From positions 306,207,278 through 306,271,277 of the forward strand of contig CM071568.1 of the NCBI GenBank assembly GCA_036426205.1: a stretch of DNA of 64,000 bases. The letters run 5' to 3'. The notes under the pieces are model-generated. The model was not told the DNA's origin and ran no database searches. It worked only from the letters and a program-made list of their open reading frames with translations. This document shows positions 42,996 to 53,300 of this stretch, piece after piece (position 1 is the stretch's first letter; every line of letters begins with the position of its first letter). The position numbers were made by a program, and so were the translations under genes. This DNA is from Ascaphus truei (Eukaryota; Chordata; Amphibia; Anura; Ascaphidae).

Positions 42996-45900
42996 TTAAT
43001 CATGAAGAAAATGCTGCAGCTCCCATTCAACATTTAGACCATGGGGCTGCAAGGTGTTGAGGGAGAATATCCATGACATCTCTTTTTGGTTTAATCGATT
43101 TAGTCTATCTCCTCCTCTAATAGATATAGGGATATGCTCAACAGCAAAGAATTTGAAATTATTCAGTCCTCCATGTGGACAACGCATAAAGTGCTTGGAC
43201 ACTGGGTGAAACAGGTCCTGTTTATTAATTAGCCTGATATGTTCAGAGATTCTTATATACAAAGGTCTGATTGTTCTGCCTACATATTTCTGGTTGCAGC
43301 CACAAACTATAACATAGACCACGTGGCTGGTTTTGCAATTAATAAATGTATTAATCCTATGCTTGGTATTTGGACAATATGTGTGTACCCGTTTCTTTGG
43401 GAGTGCATATTTGCAATACTTACAGAAACCACATTTGTGGAATCCCTTTGGTATATTTTTAATGGAGGATTCACGTATCGATGAAAAAAGACTTTTAGAA
43501 ACTGAGGCTGCTAACGTTTTTGCTTTTCTAAATGAAAACCTAGGTCCGGACTTCAAAACAGATTGCAAATCAGGATCTAATCCAAGTACGTTCCAATGTT
43601 TGGATATGATCCGTCTTATTTGTAGTGCCTGTTTGCTATACCTTGTAATAAACAAAGGACTGTCTGAAAACTGTTTCTGTTTTTTATTTTGCTTGTCTTT
43701 ATGTTTGATTAAACTGGCTCTGTTTTTGGAATCCGCATTCATGAAAGCTGAGTCTATATCTATTTTGGAATACCCTCTGGCTAGAAACTTTGAACTTAGA
43801 GTCTCGGAATGTTTTAGAAATGTATCTTGGTTTGAACATAAACGTTTGTATCTTAAAAATTGCCCCTTGGGGATCCCACGGATCAAAGATTTAGGGTGGC
43901 TACTACTTGCATGTAGATATGAGTTCCTGGCATGCGTCTTCATGAAAATATCAGTTTGAATGCCCTTTGTTGGATCACCATGGATAGTCACATCAAGGTA
44001 ATCAATTTTCATAGTGTTGGTTTGAAAAGTAAATTTAAGATTAATATCATTAGTGTTAATAGTGTGAACAAAATCGTGCAAACTCTCTAAATCACCATCC
44101 CAAATGAAAATCAAATCATCAATAAACCTCTTGTAAAAAACAATATTTGAACGATATTGATTGGTGCTACCATAAATGTGCTCAAATTCCCAAAGACCCA
44201 TGAAAAGATTGGCATATGAGGGCGCAAAGGAGGTCCCCATAGCCGTGCCCTGTTGTTGAAGAAAAAACTGTGAATCAAAAAGAAAATAATTGTGTGTTAA
44301 TAGAAATAAAATACAATCATTAATAAAAGTGATTTGTGCTGTGGACAGTGAAGATAATTGTAGGTAGTGATAGATGGCCCGAAGGCCGTGATGGTGTTGA
44401 AAGGTGTTGAGGGAGAATATCCATGACATCTCTTTTTGGTTTAATCGATTTAATCTATCTCCTCCTCTAATAGATATAGGGATATGCTCAACAGCAAAGA
44501 ATTTGAAATTATTCAGTCCTCCATGTGGACAACGCATAAAGTGCTTGGACACTGGGTGAAACAGGTCCTGTTTATTAATTAGCCTGATATGTTCAGAGAT
44601 TCTTATATACAAAGGTCTGATTGTTCTGCCTACATATTTCTGGTTGCAGCCACAAACTATAACATAGACCACGTGGCTGGTTTTGCAATTAATAAATGTA
44701 TTAATCCTATGCTTGGTATTTGGACAATATGTGTGTACCCGTTTCTTTGGGAGTGCATATTTGCAATACTTACAGAAACCACATTTGTGGAATCCCTTTG
44801 GTATATTTTTAATGGAGGATTCACGTATCGATGAAAAAAGACTTTTAGAAACTGAGGCTGCTAACGTTTTTGCTTTTCTAAATGAAAACCTAGGTCCGGA
44901 CTTCAAAACAGATTGCAAATCAGGATCTAATCCAAGTACGTTCCAATGTTTGGATATGATCCGTCTTATTTGTAGTGCCTGTTTGCTATACCTTGTAATA
45001 AACAAAGGACTGTCTGAAAACTGTTTCTGTTTTTTATTTTGCTTGTCTTTATGTTTGATTAAACTGGCTCTGTTTTTGGAATCCGCATTCATGAAAGCTG
45101 AGTCTATATCTATTTTGGAATACCCTCTGGCTAGAAACTTTGAACTTAGAGTCTCGGAATGTTTTAGAAATGTATCTTGGTTTGAACATAAACGTTTGTA
45201 TCTTAAAAATTGCCCCTTGGGGATCCCACGGATCAAAGATTTAGGGTGGCTACTACTTGCATGTAGATATGAGTTCCTGGCATGCGTCTTCATGAAAATA
45301 TCAGTTTGAATGCCCTTTGTTGGATCACCATGGATAGTCACATCAAGGTAATCAATTTTCATAGTGTTGGTTTGAAAAGTAAATTTAAGATTAATGTCAT
45401 TAGTGTTAATAGTGTGAACAAAATCGTGCAAACTCTCTAAATCACCATCCCAAATGAAAATCAAATCATCAATAAACCTCTTGTAAAAAACAATATTTGA
45501 ACGATATTGATTGGTGCTACCATAAATGTGCTCAAATTCCCAAAGACCCATGAAAAGATTGGCATATGAGGGCGCAAAGGAGGTCCCCATAGCCGTGCCC
45601 TGTTGTTGAAGAAAAAACTGTGAATCAAAAAGAAAATAATTGTGTGTTAATAGAAATAAAATACAATCATTAATAAAAGTGATTTGTGCTGTGGACAGTG
45701 AAGATAATTGTAGGTAGTGATAGATGGCCCGAAGGCCGTGATGGTGTTGAATAATGGTGTAAAGAGAGGTGACATCCATGGTGACCCATCTATATCCATC
45801 TTTCCATGTTACATTTTCCAAGGCCATCAGTAAAGCCGTTGTGTCTTCAATGAATGAGGGCAGTGCACGCACCATTGGCTGAAGAAATTTATCAACATAT

Positions 45901-46865
45901 CTTGATACACCATCTCCCAAAGACCCAATGCTGGAGACGATGGGACGCCCCGGAGGGTTCTCCAGTGATTTGTGGATCTTTGGGAGATGGTGAAACACCG
46001 GTATGACTGGAAAGTCACACGCCAGGAACCGTCTCTCATTTTTGTTCAAAACGTAAAGAACATCACCCAATTCGAGCAATTCATTCAGCTCTCTCAAGAA
46101 CCTTTTAGTGGGGTCACTTTTCAGCCTGATGTAGAACTCAGTGTCACTAAGTAATCTTAAAGCTTCCTCTCTATATCTGATTGATGACTGTACTACGATT
46201 GCGCCCCCTTTGTCCGCATTTTTAATTGTTATAGATTTATCCTTTTTCAATGATTCCAGATCTATCCTTTCTTGTCTATTAAGATTATCAGACATGTAAT
46301 ATGAATCATTAAATGAGTAACCCTTGGCCAGTAGTCTCAAGTCTCTGTCCACTAATTTTTCAAAAGTTGAGACGCAAGGTCCCTTGGAATTGTTAGGGAC
46401 GAACAGAGAACGTTTCTTTAAACCTGAGTCAATCTGGCCAAAGAAAGGGGGGTCAGTGATTGCATCAGTACAACCCTCAAGGTATAGTGATTCCATATCT
46501 AAGTTGAAAACATCCTCTTTGAATGAACATACATTTGTAACAATCTTTGTAGCAGAAACATCAGAAGCACCTGAAATATTGTTTAATCCCTGTATAGTGT
46601 TATCTCTTCTAGTAAACATTTTCTTTAATGCTAATTTCCTCGTGTATTTTTGGAGGTCTATTATTGTGTTAAATAAGTCAAAATTCTCATGAGGAGCAAA
46701 ATTCAGTCCCTTGTTGAGTAATAAGATTTGTTGAGATGTCAAGACAATGTCAGAAATATTGATCACATTATTAATTGTGGGGTCTAAGAGTACTTTTTCC
46801 TCTTGTTCCCTGAGCCATGAGGATTTTCTACTTTTCTTCCCCCTTCTGCACCTTTTGGGTTTTTT
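42996..46865 (-). CDS. PLE unit 4 RT plus GIY-YIG with 1350-bp in-frame duplication
   Basis: The frame is open through 1256 codons from the GTG at 46764-46766, and further upstream to the slippery heptamer at 46865. Order: RT with NADKGGAIVV (about 183), PGRPIVSS (about 272), VTMDVTSLYT (about 328), GTAMGTSFAPSYANLF (about 390) and RFIDDLIFIW (about 430). Then come the cysteine-rich linker (about 662-694) and GIY-YIG core HVVYVIVCGCNQKYVGRT (about 698-715). At residue about 789 it returns to QHHHGLRAIYHYL and repeats RT motifs B and C and the whole endonuclease to the stop. Repeats start at 43051 and 44401: exactly 1350 bp, 450 codons. The first RT is complete; the second lacks motifs up to the first catalytic Asp. 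Whether such a protein is active is unknown. Confidence 0.85.
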   Translation of the reverse strand, partial: KKPKRCRRGKKSRKSSWLREQEEKVLLDPTINNVINISDIVLTSQQILLLNKGLNFAPHENFDLFNTIIDLQKYTRKLALKKMFTRRDNTIQGLNNISGASDVSATKIVTNVCSFKEDVFNLDMESLYLEGCTDAITDPPFFGQIDSGLKKRSLFVPNNSKGPCVSTFEKLVDRDLRLLAKGYSFNDSYYMSDNLNRQERIDLESLKKDKSITIKNADKGGAIVVQSSIRYREEALRLLSDTEFYIRLKSDPTKRFLRELNELLELGDVLYVLNKNERRFLACDFPVIPVFHHLPKIHKSLENPPGRPIVSSIGSLGDGVSRYVDKFLQPMVRALPSFIEDTTALLMALENVTWKDGYRWVTMDVTSLYTIIQHHHGLRAIYHYLQLSSLSTAQITFINDCILFLLTHNYFLFDSQFFLQQQGTAMGTSFAPSYANLFMGLWEFEHIYGSTNQYRSNIVFYKRFIDDLIFIWDGDLESLHDFVHTINTNDINLKFTFQTNTMKIDYLDVTIHGDPTKGIQTDIFMKTHARNSYLHASSSHPKSLIRGIPKGQFLRYKRLCSNQDTFLKHSETLSSKFLARGYSKIDIDSAFMNADSKNRASLIKHKDKQNKKQKQFSDSPLFITRYSKQALQIRRIISKHWNVLGLDPDLQSVLKSGPRFSFRKAKTLAASVSKSLFSSIRESSIKNIPKGFHKCGFCKYCKYALPKKRVHTYCPNTKHRINTFINCKTSHVVYVIVCGCNQKYVGRTIRPLYIRISEHIRLINKQDLFHPVSKHFMRCPHGGLNNFKFFAVEHIPISIRGGDRLNRLNQKEMSWIFSLNTFQHHHGLRAIYHYLQLSSLSTAQITFINDCILFLLTHNYFLFDSQFFLQQQGTAMGTSFAPSYANLFMGLWEFEHIYGSTNQYRSNIVFYKRFIDDLIFIWDGDLESLHDFVHTINTNDINLKFTFQTNTMKIDYLDVTIHGDPTKGIQTDIFMKTHARNSYLHASSSHPKSLIRGIPKGQFLRYKRLCSNQDTFLKHSETLSSKFLARGYSKIDIDSAFMNADSKNRASLIKHKDKQNKKQKQFSDSPLFITRYSKQALQIRRIISKHWNVLGLDPDLQSVLKSGPRFSFRKAKTLAASVSKSLFSSIRESSIKNIPKGFHKCGFCKYCKYALPKKRVHTYCPNTKHRINTFINCKTSHVVYVIVCGCNQKYVGRTIRPLYIRISEHIRLINKQDLFHPVSKHFMRCPHGGLNNFKFFAVEHIPISIRGGDRLNRLNQKEMSWIFSLNTLQPHGLNVEWELQHFLHD
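43051..45750 (-). repeat. 1350-bp direct tandem duplication within PLE unit 4
   Basis: 43051-44400 and 44401-45750 are near-identical; I noticed a few differences, for example TAGTCTATC against TAATCTATC near 43098 and 44448. The junction near 44400 reads GATGGTGTTGA followed by AAGGTGTTGAGGG, so both breakpoints carry GGTGTTGA. Confidence 0.9.
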
Positions 46866-47761
46866 GCATGAGTATTGTCTAGGTTAGATGTTGATCTAGA
46901 TCGATCATCTTTAGAACTGTTCATATAGGTTCTGTCAAAGTAGCCACACTCAGAATCTTTATTAGTATGTTTATCATGTGCATAAAATGACACTGATGGT
47001 CTCTCATTGTTATCTGAGGAATCAGTGTCAAAACTGGATCTGCGATCTGAGTGTGGCGACTTTAAGATAGACCTAGTATTAACCCTTTGGGTTGTATTGT
47101 CTTCCTCTGAAGACCATCGGCGGGGTGTTGAATGAGAGGGGGGTCTTGCTCTACTATAATCTCGAGTGGGCCCAGGCCTTTCCCAGAAATAGACCTGGTT
47201 TTTTTCATAATCTATCTTATCTCTTGAAAACTTGTCCTGTTTTTTTGCAACCACCCCTTTCTCCATTTTCTCAATGTTTTGCAACAATATTTTATCATTA
47301 TGAGAAAACCGCTCCATATCTTTATATTTAAACAGTCCCTTTTTCAATGCTTCAATCTCCACAGACAAAGTCTTTTTCTCATTCACTTTCGCCTGAACAA
47401 TAAGTTCCATAAGGTGCATTGAGCACTCATCAAGTATTTTCCTCCAGTTAGATTGAAATTCTTTATTGGGGAAACCAAATGATGGCATCTTTTTTAATCT
47501 CAGCCCCCTTGGGATTCGCTTTACTCTTTGGTAATTTTCAAGAGTTATAATGTCCCAGAATATGCGTATGTCATGGGTAAGTAGTCGTTCCAATTTGACA
47601 AAATGATCAATAAGATCTGTAGGATTGTCACAAGTCACGTTATCAGGAGTTTCATTGAAAATATGCAATGCTCTTTTAGCTCGCTCTGTATTGTTACCAC
47701 ATTTCTGGACAAAAGTAGTAGATTGTTCAATCTCGGTCTCAAGTTCCTGTTCACCATCCAT
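46784..47761 (-). CDS. PLE unit 4 ORF1 (325 aa)
   Basis: Same start, length and stop as unit 1 ORF1, with a few replacements (for example MDGEQELETEIEQS for MDGEQEPEIEIEQS, and DRRSSF for DRRPSF). The retained length and low divergence between units 1 and 4 suggest a functional protein until recently. No domain was recognised; a coiled-coil-like middle and a basic C-terminus are visible. The RT frame overlaps its last 35 or so codons in the -1 frame. Confidence 0.8.
   Translation of the reverse strand: MDGEQELETEIEQSTTFVQKCGNNTERAKRALHIFNETPDNVTCDNPTDLIDHFVKLERLLTHDIRIFWDIITLENYQRVKRIPRGLRLKKMPSFGFPNKEFQSNWRKILDECSMHLMELIVQAKVNEKKTLSVEIEALKKGLFKYKDMERFSHNDKILLQNIEKMEKGVVAKKQDKFSRDKIDYEKNQVYFWERPGPTRDYSRARPPSHSTPRRWSSEEDNTTQRVNTRSILKSPHSDRRSSFDTDSSDNNERPSVSFYAHDKHTNKDSECGYFDRTYMNSSKDDRSRSTSNLDNTHAKNPKGAEGGRKVENPHGSGNKRKKYS
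46859..46865 (-). promoter_or_regulatory. Predicted -1 ribosomal frameshift heptamer A AAA AAC (unit 4)
   Basis: Sense codons CAT GCA AAA AAC CCA. The heptamer fits X XXY YYZ and is the same word used at known eukaryotic -1 frameshift sites. From it the -1 frame reads without a stop through 24 codons of overlap, past the ORF1 stop (46784-46786), into the RT. No structured downstream stimulator was tested. Confidence 0.7.
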
Positions 47762-48600
47762 GATGATTTTTTAAATACAATTTATTCTAATTGAAAAATG
47801 TATATATGTAGTCAATATAAAAATGGGTATAGTGTCAATGATTTAAAATAGTAATTATCATCAGTCCCCTAATAGAAGGAGGATCATTCCATAATGTTTT
47901 GAATGTCAATATTTTCTTCAAAGTATCCTTCAATCAGAAAACTTCAAGCAACCTGTATAATCATACCACGGTATGTATGGGTGAACAACAGTTAACCCCT
48001 CAGGTGCTCAGAAGCAATGAACACTGTTGAGCCTTCTCGCTGTATGACTGGGGATGGGGGTCAGGCAAACTACACACTAGTGATAAATCTTTTCCAGCAG
48101 TTGGCTCAGAGTGAGCTCCAGATAAACTAAAGATAAAAAGAAACTCACATAGACATGTGTAGTGCCGTGTGCTCCACGATCCTCTCGCCGCTCCTTCCTC
48201 CAGTACTCCTCTGGTCACAGCTCGGCGGATATCAGCTGGGATCTCCGTTTGAAGGCGGCCCTTTGATCCACTCTTCTGCCGCCTACCCTGCTGTGTGCGA
48301 TCCTTCACAGCGGGTGGTCACGTGACCGGCGGGGGTTGCGAGCTCCGGTGAAGCGAGTTCTGAATCAACAGCCCGGCGTGCTCTGTGGTAGACAAGAATG
48401 TAGAAACTCCTCCGGTGGGAGGCAAGGCAAAGCACAGCCGGAGAAAGAAATGCCGGGGGACTGATGTAAGCTAGAACATCTTTATTGGCACAGTATACTG
48501 ACGGGTCCTCTAACGCGTTTCAGCCTACTGGCCTTTATCGAAGAGTGATCCGTCAGTAGAAAAACACACATAAAATAGTATTTGGTAACACACAACACCT
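47762..48600 (-). repeat. PLE terminal-repeat segment upstream of unit 4
   Basis: The best-preserved copy. In sense: hammerhead-like motif (48498-48556), AATAAA (48481-48486 in complement), GC-rich stretch with GGTCACGTGACC (48316-48327), then an AT-rich leader ending at the ORF1 ATG. A 102-codon minus frame at 48000-48308 is not shared intact with other copies. Confidence 0.8.
48498..48556 (-). ncRNA. Hammerhead-like motif in PLE terminal repeat (copy 3)
   Basis: Identical in layout to 36987-37045: CTGACGG/CCGTCAG outer helix, CTCT/AGAG, altered core TCGATAAA, GGCC/GGCT stem II, GAAACGCGTT. Confidence 0.5.
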
Positions 48601-49044
48601 GAGCAATTTGCCAATCAATGATGGACAACAAGTGTGTGTGATTACACAATCACATAATTAACAAGATTAAAACATGAACCAGACAGGTAATGAATGTCAG
48701 AAATTCCTTTCATGAAGGCATGGGTACAAAGTAAATATAACAGTAGATTTCAATACATATGAGTGGTCCATGATTAAAAACAACTATACAGTATATGCTG
48801 ATATATACACTATGCTCAAGAATAGTAATAAACATATAATTAAATATAAACAGTGACTATACCCATATACAAAATTGGATGTACCAGGAAATGAAACCTT
48901 ATCATATATATGTGATAGCATTGATCACTTACCAATATAGCATTGTTTAACCATAATAAAGAAATGAAATGAAGAAAAATATATGAAATGTCAATATAGA
49001 CCGGAGGGGAAAGGGGAGGGGGGGGGGGGGGGGGGGGGGGGGGG
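48601..49044 (-). repeat. PLE unit 5, 3' UTR remnant ending in a G-run
   Basis: Matches 37095-37500, then ends in a run of about 27 G at 49018-49044 where the array stops and unrelated sequence begins. The end in a homopolymer could be a real breakpoint or an assembly join. Confidence 0.75.
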
Positions 49045-50300
49045 CTTGCTTTTTTATAGTGGCTTATTGTTGGTTAGATTTAGTTGATTGATGGTAATTT
49101 ATTTCTGATTCCTTGTTTTGTTTCTAGGATTTGAATAGTGAATTGTGTACAGTAATTGATTTGGATTGGATTGTAATCGATTTGTGAATGGATTGATGTA
49201 TGGTAATTTATTTATTGTATTTTATTTAGAGCATTGCTTGGCATACAGTACTGTAGTGTAGTATGTGCAGAATGTACTAGTACTGTATTGCGGTGGTAGT
49301 AAGTACAGTAGAACTGTATTTATTTGATTATGCTACTGTAGTTAATGTGTTTAATAATGGGCCAAATAATCTATTATCCATATCTGGATAATAGTTATTT
49401 GGATGTTAATGTAATGTACTGTTCAGTATGTGTGTTTGGTGGTACGGGGAGGGGGGTGATTTATTTAAATGTACTGTACTGTGTAGGCCATGTTCTAGGT
49501 ATTTTACACACAGGGTTGGCACCTGTGCCTTAACCCCTTCATTGCCTTAGCGGGCATTGCTAAGGTAAGGAAGCTGCTTACATTTTTAATTTTTATTTAT
49601 TGTGTGCGTGAGCAGGGGGTCTCCTGAGCTGAACAAAGTTTATTTCAGCCTTGGAGACCCCCTACTTCCCGAGTTACAGGCCCAGTTATGGGGTACCGGT
49701 ATCCCCGCCATGTTAAAATCCTGTGGGTCACGTGACGGCGGGACTAGAGGGATACGGGCACCCCATAACTTGGCCTGGTGCAGCTACCCGCTAAGGTAAT
49801 GATTTTTTATTTAGAGGTGGGGGGGTTTGATACTAGTGTGGGGGAGCAGGGGGTCTTCCGAGCTAAACAAAGTTTATTTCAGCCTTGGAGACCCCCTACT
49901 TCCCGACTTACAGGCCGAGTTATGGGGTGCCCGTATCCCTCTAGTCCCGCCGTCACGTGACCCACAGGATTTTAACATGGCGGGGATACCGGTACCGAAG
50001 CCTAACTGGGCCTGTAACTCGGGAAGTAGGGGGTCTCCAAGGCTGAAATAAACTTTGTTCAGCTCAGGAGACCCCCTGCTACAAAACTGTAATTTTAGAT
50101 TTTTAATAAAACCCCCGCGATCGCCTGTGAGAGGCGTAAAGTTAGAGGGACTGATTCAGACTCTCTTTCTGCGCGTCTATTACACACAGGCAGACGCCGG
50201 TAGCATTCACACAGCAGGGGTCCCTGCTTTGGGAAGCTAATGCGCCGCGGTCAGTTCACTAAATACAGCGAGCTTTGTCCCCGTTGGGATCATGGTTTCC
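49045..50300 (-). repeat. Repeat family C-related copy, inverted, with long foldback
   Basis: ATTATCCATATCTGGATAAT near 49374 is the reverse complement of the word at about 12131 and 18659 in family C. It also has a CTTAGCG-type hairpin (49531-49572) and two GGTCACGTGAC-type palindromes. No coding frame. Confidence 0.65.
49608..50085. repeat. Long foldback: inverted arms of about 180-240 bp
   Basis: The left arm starts GAGCAGGGGGTCTCCTGAGC. The right arm ends GCTCAGGAGACCCCCTGCT, its complement. Internal matches include AACAAAGTTTATTTCAGCC against GGCTGAAATAAACTTTGTT and GTTACAGGCCCAGTTA against TAACTGGGCCTGTAAC. A further GAGCAGGGGGTCTTCCGAGC copy at about 49846 nests a second foldback. Confidence 0.8.
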
Positions 50301-53300
50301 CGCATTAATTGCCACGTTAAGTGTTTGAATAACGGCCGCTGCATCAGTATATTAACTCATTTTTACATACACAGCTAAAACGAAGACCAGTCAGAAGACT
50401 AAACTGTGGGCAAAGATATGCCGATCTGTCTCAGCATCAGGCGTTTTTAGAAGAACCCCAGAGACGTGTAAGTAAAGATTTGGGGACATTAAACTGAGAC
50501 TGAAGAGGAAGATGGCAGAGGCCGGACGCAAGTGATGTGGGACAGGAGGCAGCCCTCCAGTATGGTTGCATTTACAATCCTATGAGGAAAAGATGTATTC
50601 AATCATGAATCCCCAACTTATTTTTGGTATTGGAGGGAACAGAGATATTGGGCCATCTACCTCACATTCGACACCAGGTGAGTCGTATGCTATTACTGTA
50701 CATCAATATAAAATTCAGAAATAGGGAGAAATGCAAGCATTTATACAGTACATACATAAAACTACAATCATCTGTGTAAAATTGTCCTTTACTCCAACGT
50801 TAGTAAGGACTTTCCCCTTCAACTCGGCTAGACCCTCTCGAGAGGCCACGACCCTCTAAGGTGCTGATTCAGGAAAAGAACGAGCGCTCGGAGGATTAAG
50901 TAAACGAGACAGAAACGAGCTCAAATACTTCTTCCTCCTTAATTAACAGTTTTCAATCAGATTATATAGCTAAGCAAGTGAGTGAGTATACGTGCAGGAA
51001 ACTTACTTCCAGTTTTCTAAAATTAACTCCTTATCTAAAAGTCACACTAGTCTGTCTTTGAATGAAGTCATAAATTCTGACACGAGACTTGAGACACTAA
51101 AATGCTGAGATAGTACAATGTGAAATTGCGCATGTGTCCAGACTTCCTACTTTTACAGGAACTGCCATCTGAACACATACTTGGCATTCATCCAACATAT
51201 AGGGGCTAGGTGGTGAACAACAGAATGCCTAGATTATTACAAAGCAACTTCATAAATCAATTTGGAGTACTCCCTATAAAATACACATTATCAATTCCCT
51301 CATTTTGTCATGAAATGACAATTACTATTTTTGATACTATTGATATACTTTGTCGTACTGAACTAGTGGTGCAGGTTTTGCGGGGGTCAGAGAGAAATAT
51401 GAGTGTAGGACACGGGGTGGGTGGGAGAAATATATGGTCACAGGAATTCTTGTTTGTAGAGAGATGTATATCGGTGTGACTGGTATAATATCTTTTCTGT
51501 TTACAAGGTTGACTATTACTACAAAACCCATTACCAATTTCTAAATTACTATTCACACTGCTCTTCTATAACTACTAGCACATTGTAGCGGCTAAAAAAA
51601 TTCTGCGAATTGGTGGGGGCTAATTTCTACTGAGAGCGACTGCACAAACATCCTTCTTGCACACATCTTTCATACTGCATTTATTCAGAATGGAAAAACA
51701 GCAAAATGGCTGGTTTGGTCAAAAATGGCTGATTGAAATTCTTTCCTTGTGGTTGACTCACACCCCTGGGTGACCTCACCACCTTCCTTATAGCCTCATA
51801 TCCGATCCTCTCAGTCCCCTCTTATTCTTAAGAGACAGTCTATTTAAAGAACAGTTAACCATTTGATTGTCCTGCTTGACCCAAGAAAATCCAATTGTAC
51901 ATGACTTCATTTCTTTCCGGCCATAATATCCGCCCAGTTGTTTTCTTCTTTGGTCTCTTCTTCTGGGGGACTGCCGACATCTTTATCACCGAAAGAGGCA
52001 TAGCGTCAATGGGGTATTGCAGCGCACTTCTGTATTAAAATTTTGCTGTACTTAACACATACATAGAGAGTAATGAGTAGAACAGACACACATAAAAACA
52101 TCCGTTAGCTTCGCTTCGAGAACTAATCCAACCACCAAGTCCCAACAAATCCCATACCTTATCTCTTCCTTTAAACACTGGAACTACTTTTCCCAAATAA
52201 TATGACCTGGTCTAATTGCAGAGTAATACTTTATCTGTCCTTCTAACACAAATCAATAACTTCCCTAGGGCAAACTCGTAGTTCTACACCCTTCGTAACC
52301 AATTTCTTATATATGGTTCTACAAATTTCTTATAACATATTGTCTTTTCCCAAGGGGTAAAATGTAACTCTCGTGTTCCTGGGGTGCAACCTATTGGGTA
52401 TAGTTAGTACATTGGGTTACATTATACATAAAATATGGGCTTTGTTTACCAGGATTCTATTGTGTGACAAAAAAGTGTGCATATATGCTATACACAAATC
52501 AATAAAAACAAAATAACAATTACTAAACAAAATATGCCTGTTCCTACCCTATTGTCTTTGTGTGCACACTATTTACACAAACCTAATAGACTATACATTA
52601 TAATTAAAATAACAAAACCTGTAAAGAAAAAAAGATTATTAAAAAGTTCAACGTTCATGTGTTGAGGTCCGGGATTTTGGCTGTGTCTCTAGGCTTTTCC
52701 ACTTTGGCTATGGTGTAGATTGAAGCAACTGTGGGTGGTGCTGGGATAAGTTTCATATGCGTAATGTGGATCCAAAAAGAGACCTCTGCCACTTTATTTG
52801 CTGTAATGGTGAAGAGTAGTACTTTTAATAATAGTAGTAATGCCTTTTCATCTGGGATGAAGAACGTTCTTGCGTAGGAAATGTTTGACCATTAACCCGT
52901 CTCTCGTAGGTGCACTTTCAACTTTGACATGTGCCTAGAGAGACTCAAAAATATATTAGTTGCATACAATACTTACTAATTGTTTTACTAAACAGTCACT
53001 GTGGTCTTGACTTTGCTACAATCTAAATTCATTAAAATTGGTGCCTCAGCTATTGCCAAACCAAAAGAAAAAAATGGCTAAAATAATTCTGTATAGAACT
53101 CCAAACTAATTACTTGTAATAATTTCTTTGAAAAGTGCAGAGCACACTGCCAACTTTAAAAGACACTCAGCATTATTCTTAAAAAAATAATAATTTCAGA
53201 TTTCGTTCATCCCGGGCACTAAGCCATCTAACTTCTGGGCATAGACAGCTATATGATAAACAGCAATAACGCCCCTCCTTTATTCACATCATTTTTTATA

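Larger units (their letters stand above)
32232..49044 (-). mobile_element. Tandem array of at least five Penelope-like element units
   Basis: The same minus-strand element is repeated head to tail. Unit 1 is 32232-36396 (complete coding, leader cut by the N gap). Unit 2 is 37090-41230 (indel-rich). Unit 3 is 41840-42830 (interior replaced by a minisatellite). Unit 4 is 42836-47990 (complete, with an internal duplication). A fifth is represented by its 3' end at 48600-49044. Between units lie terminal-repeat segments with a hammerhead-like motif. Penelope-like elements are known for tandem copies sharing such pseudo-LTRs. Confidence 0.9.

Noticed and set aside
43333..45309. Two 208-codon plus-strand frames (43333-43959 and 44683-45309)
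   Set aside because: They are antisense shadows of the Penelope RT and endonuclease, identical because of the 1350-bp duplication.
42996..46766. GTG at 46764-46766 as the real start of the RT protein
   Set aside because: It is only the first alternative start after an open stretch. The codon is GTG, not ATG, and the frame stays open upstream into ORF1, so frameshift entry explains it better.
48000..48308. 102-codon frame in the Penelope leader
   Set aside because: Other leader copies break it or change its ends, so it is not maintained.
51308..51556. Possible retroviral env or pol frame near 51.3 kb
   Set aside because: Open frames exist on both strands but no motif of any retroviral protein could be identified.
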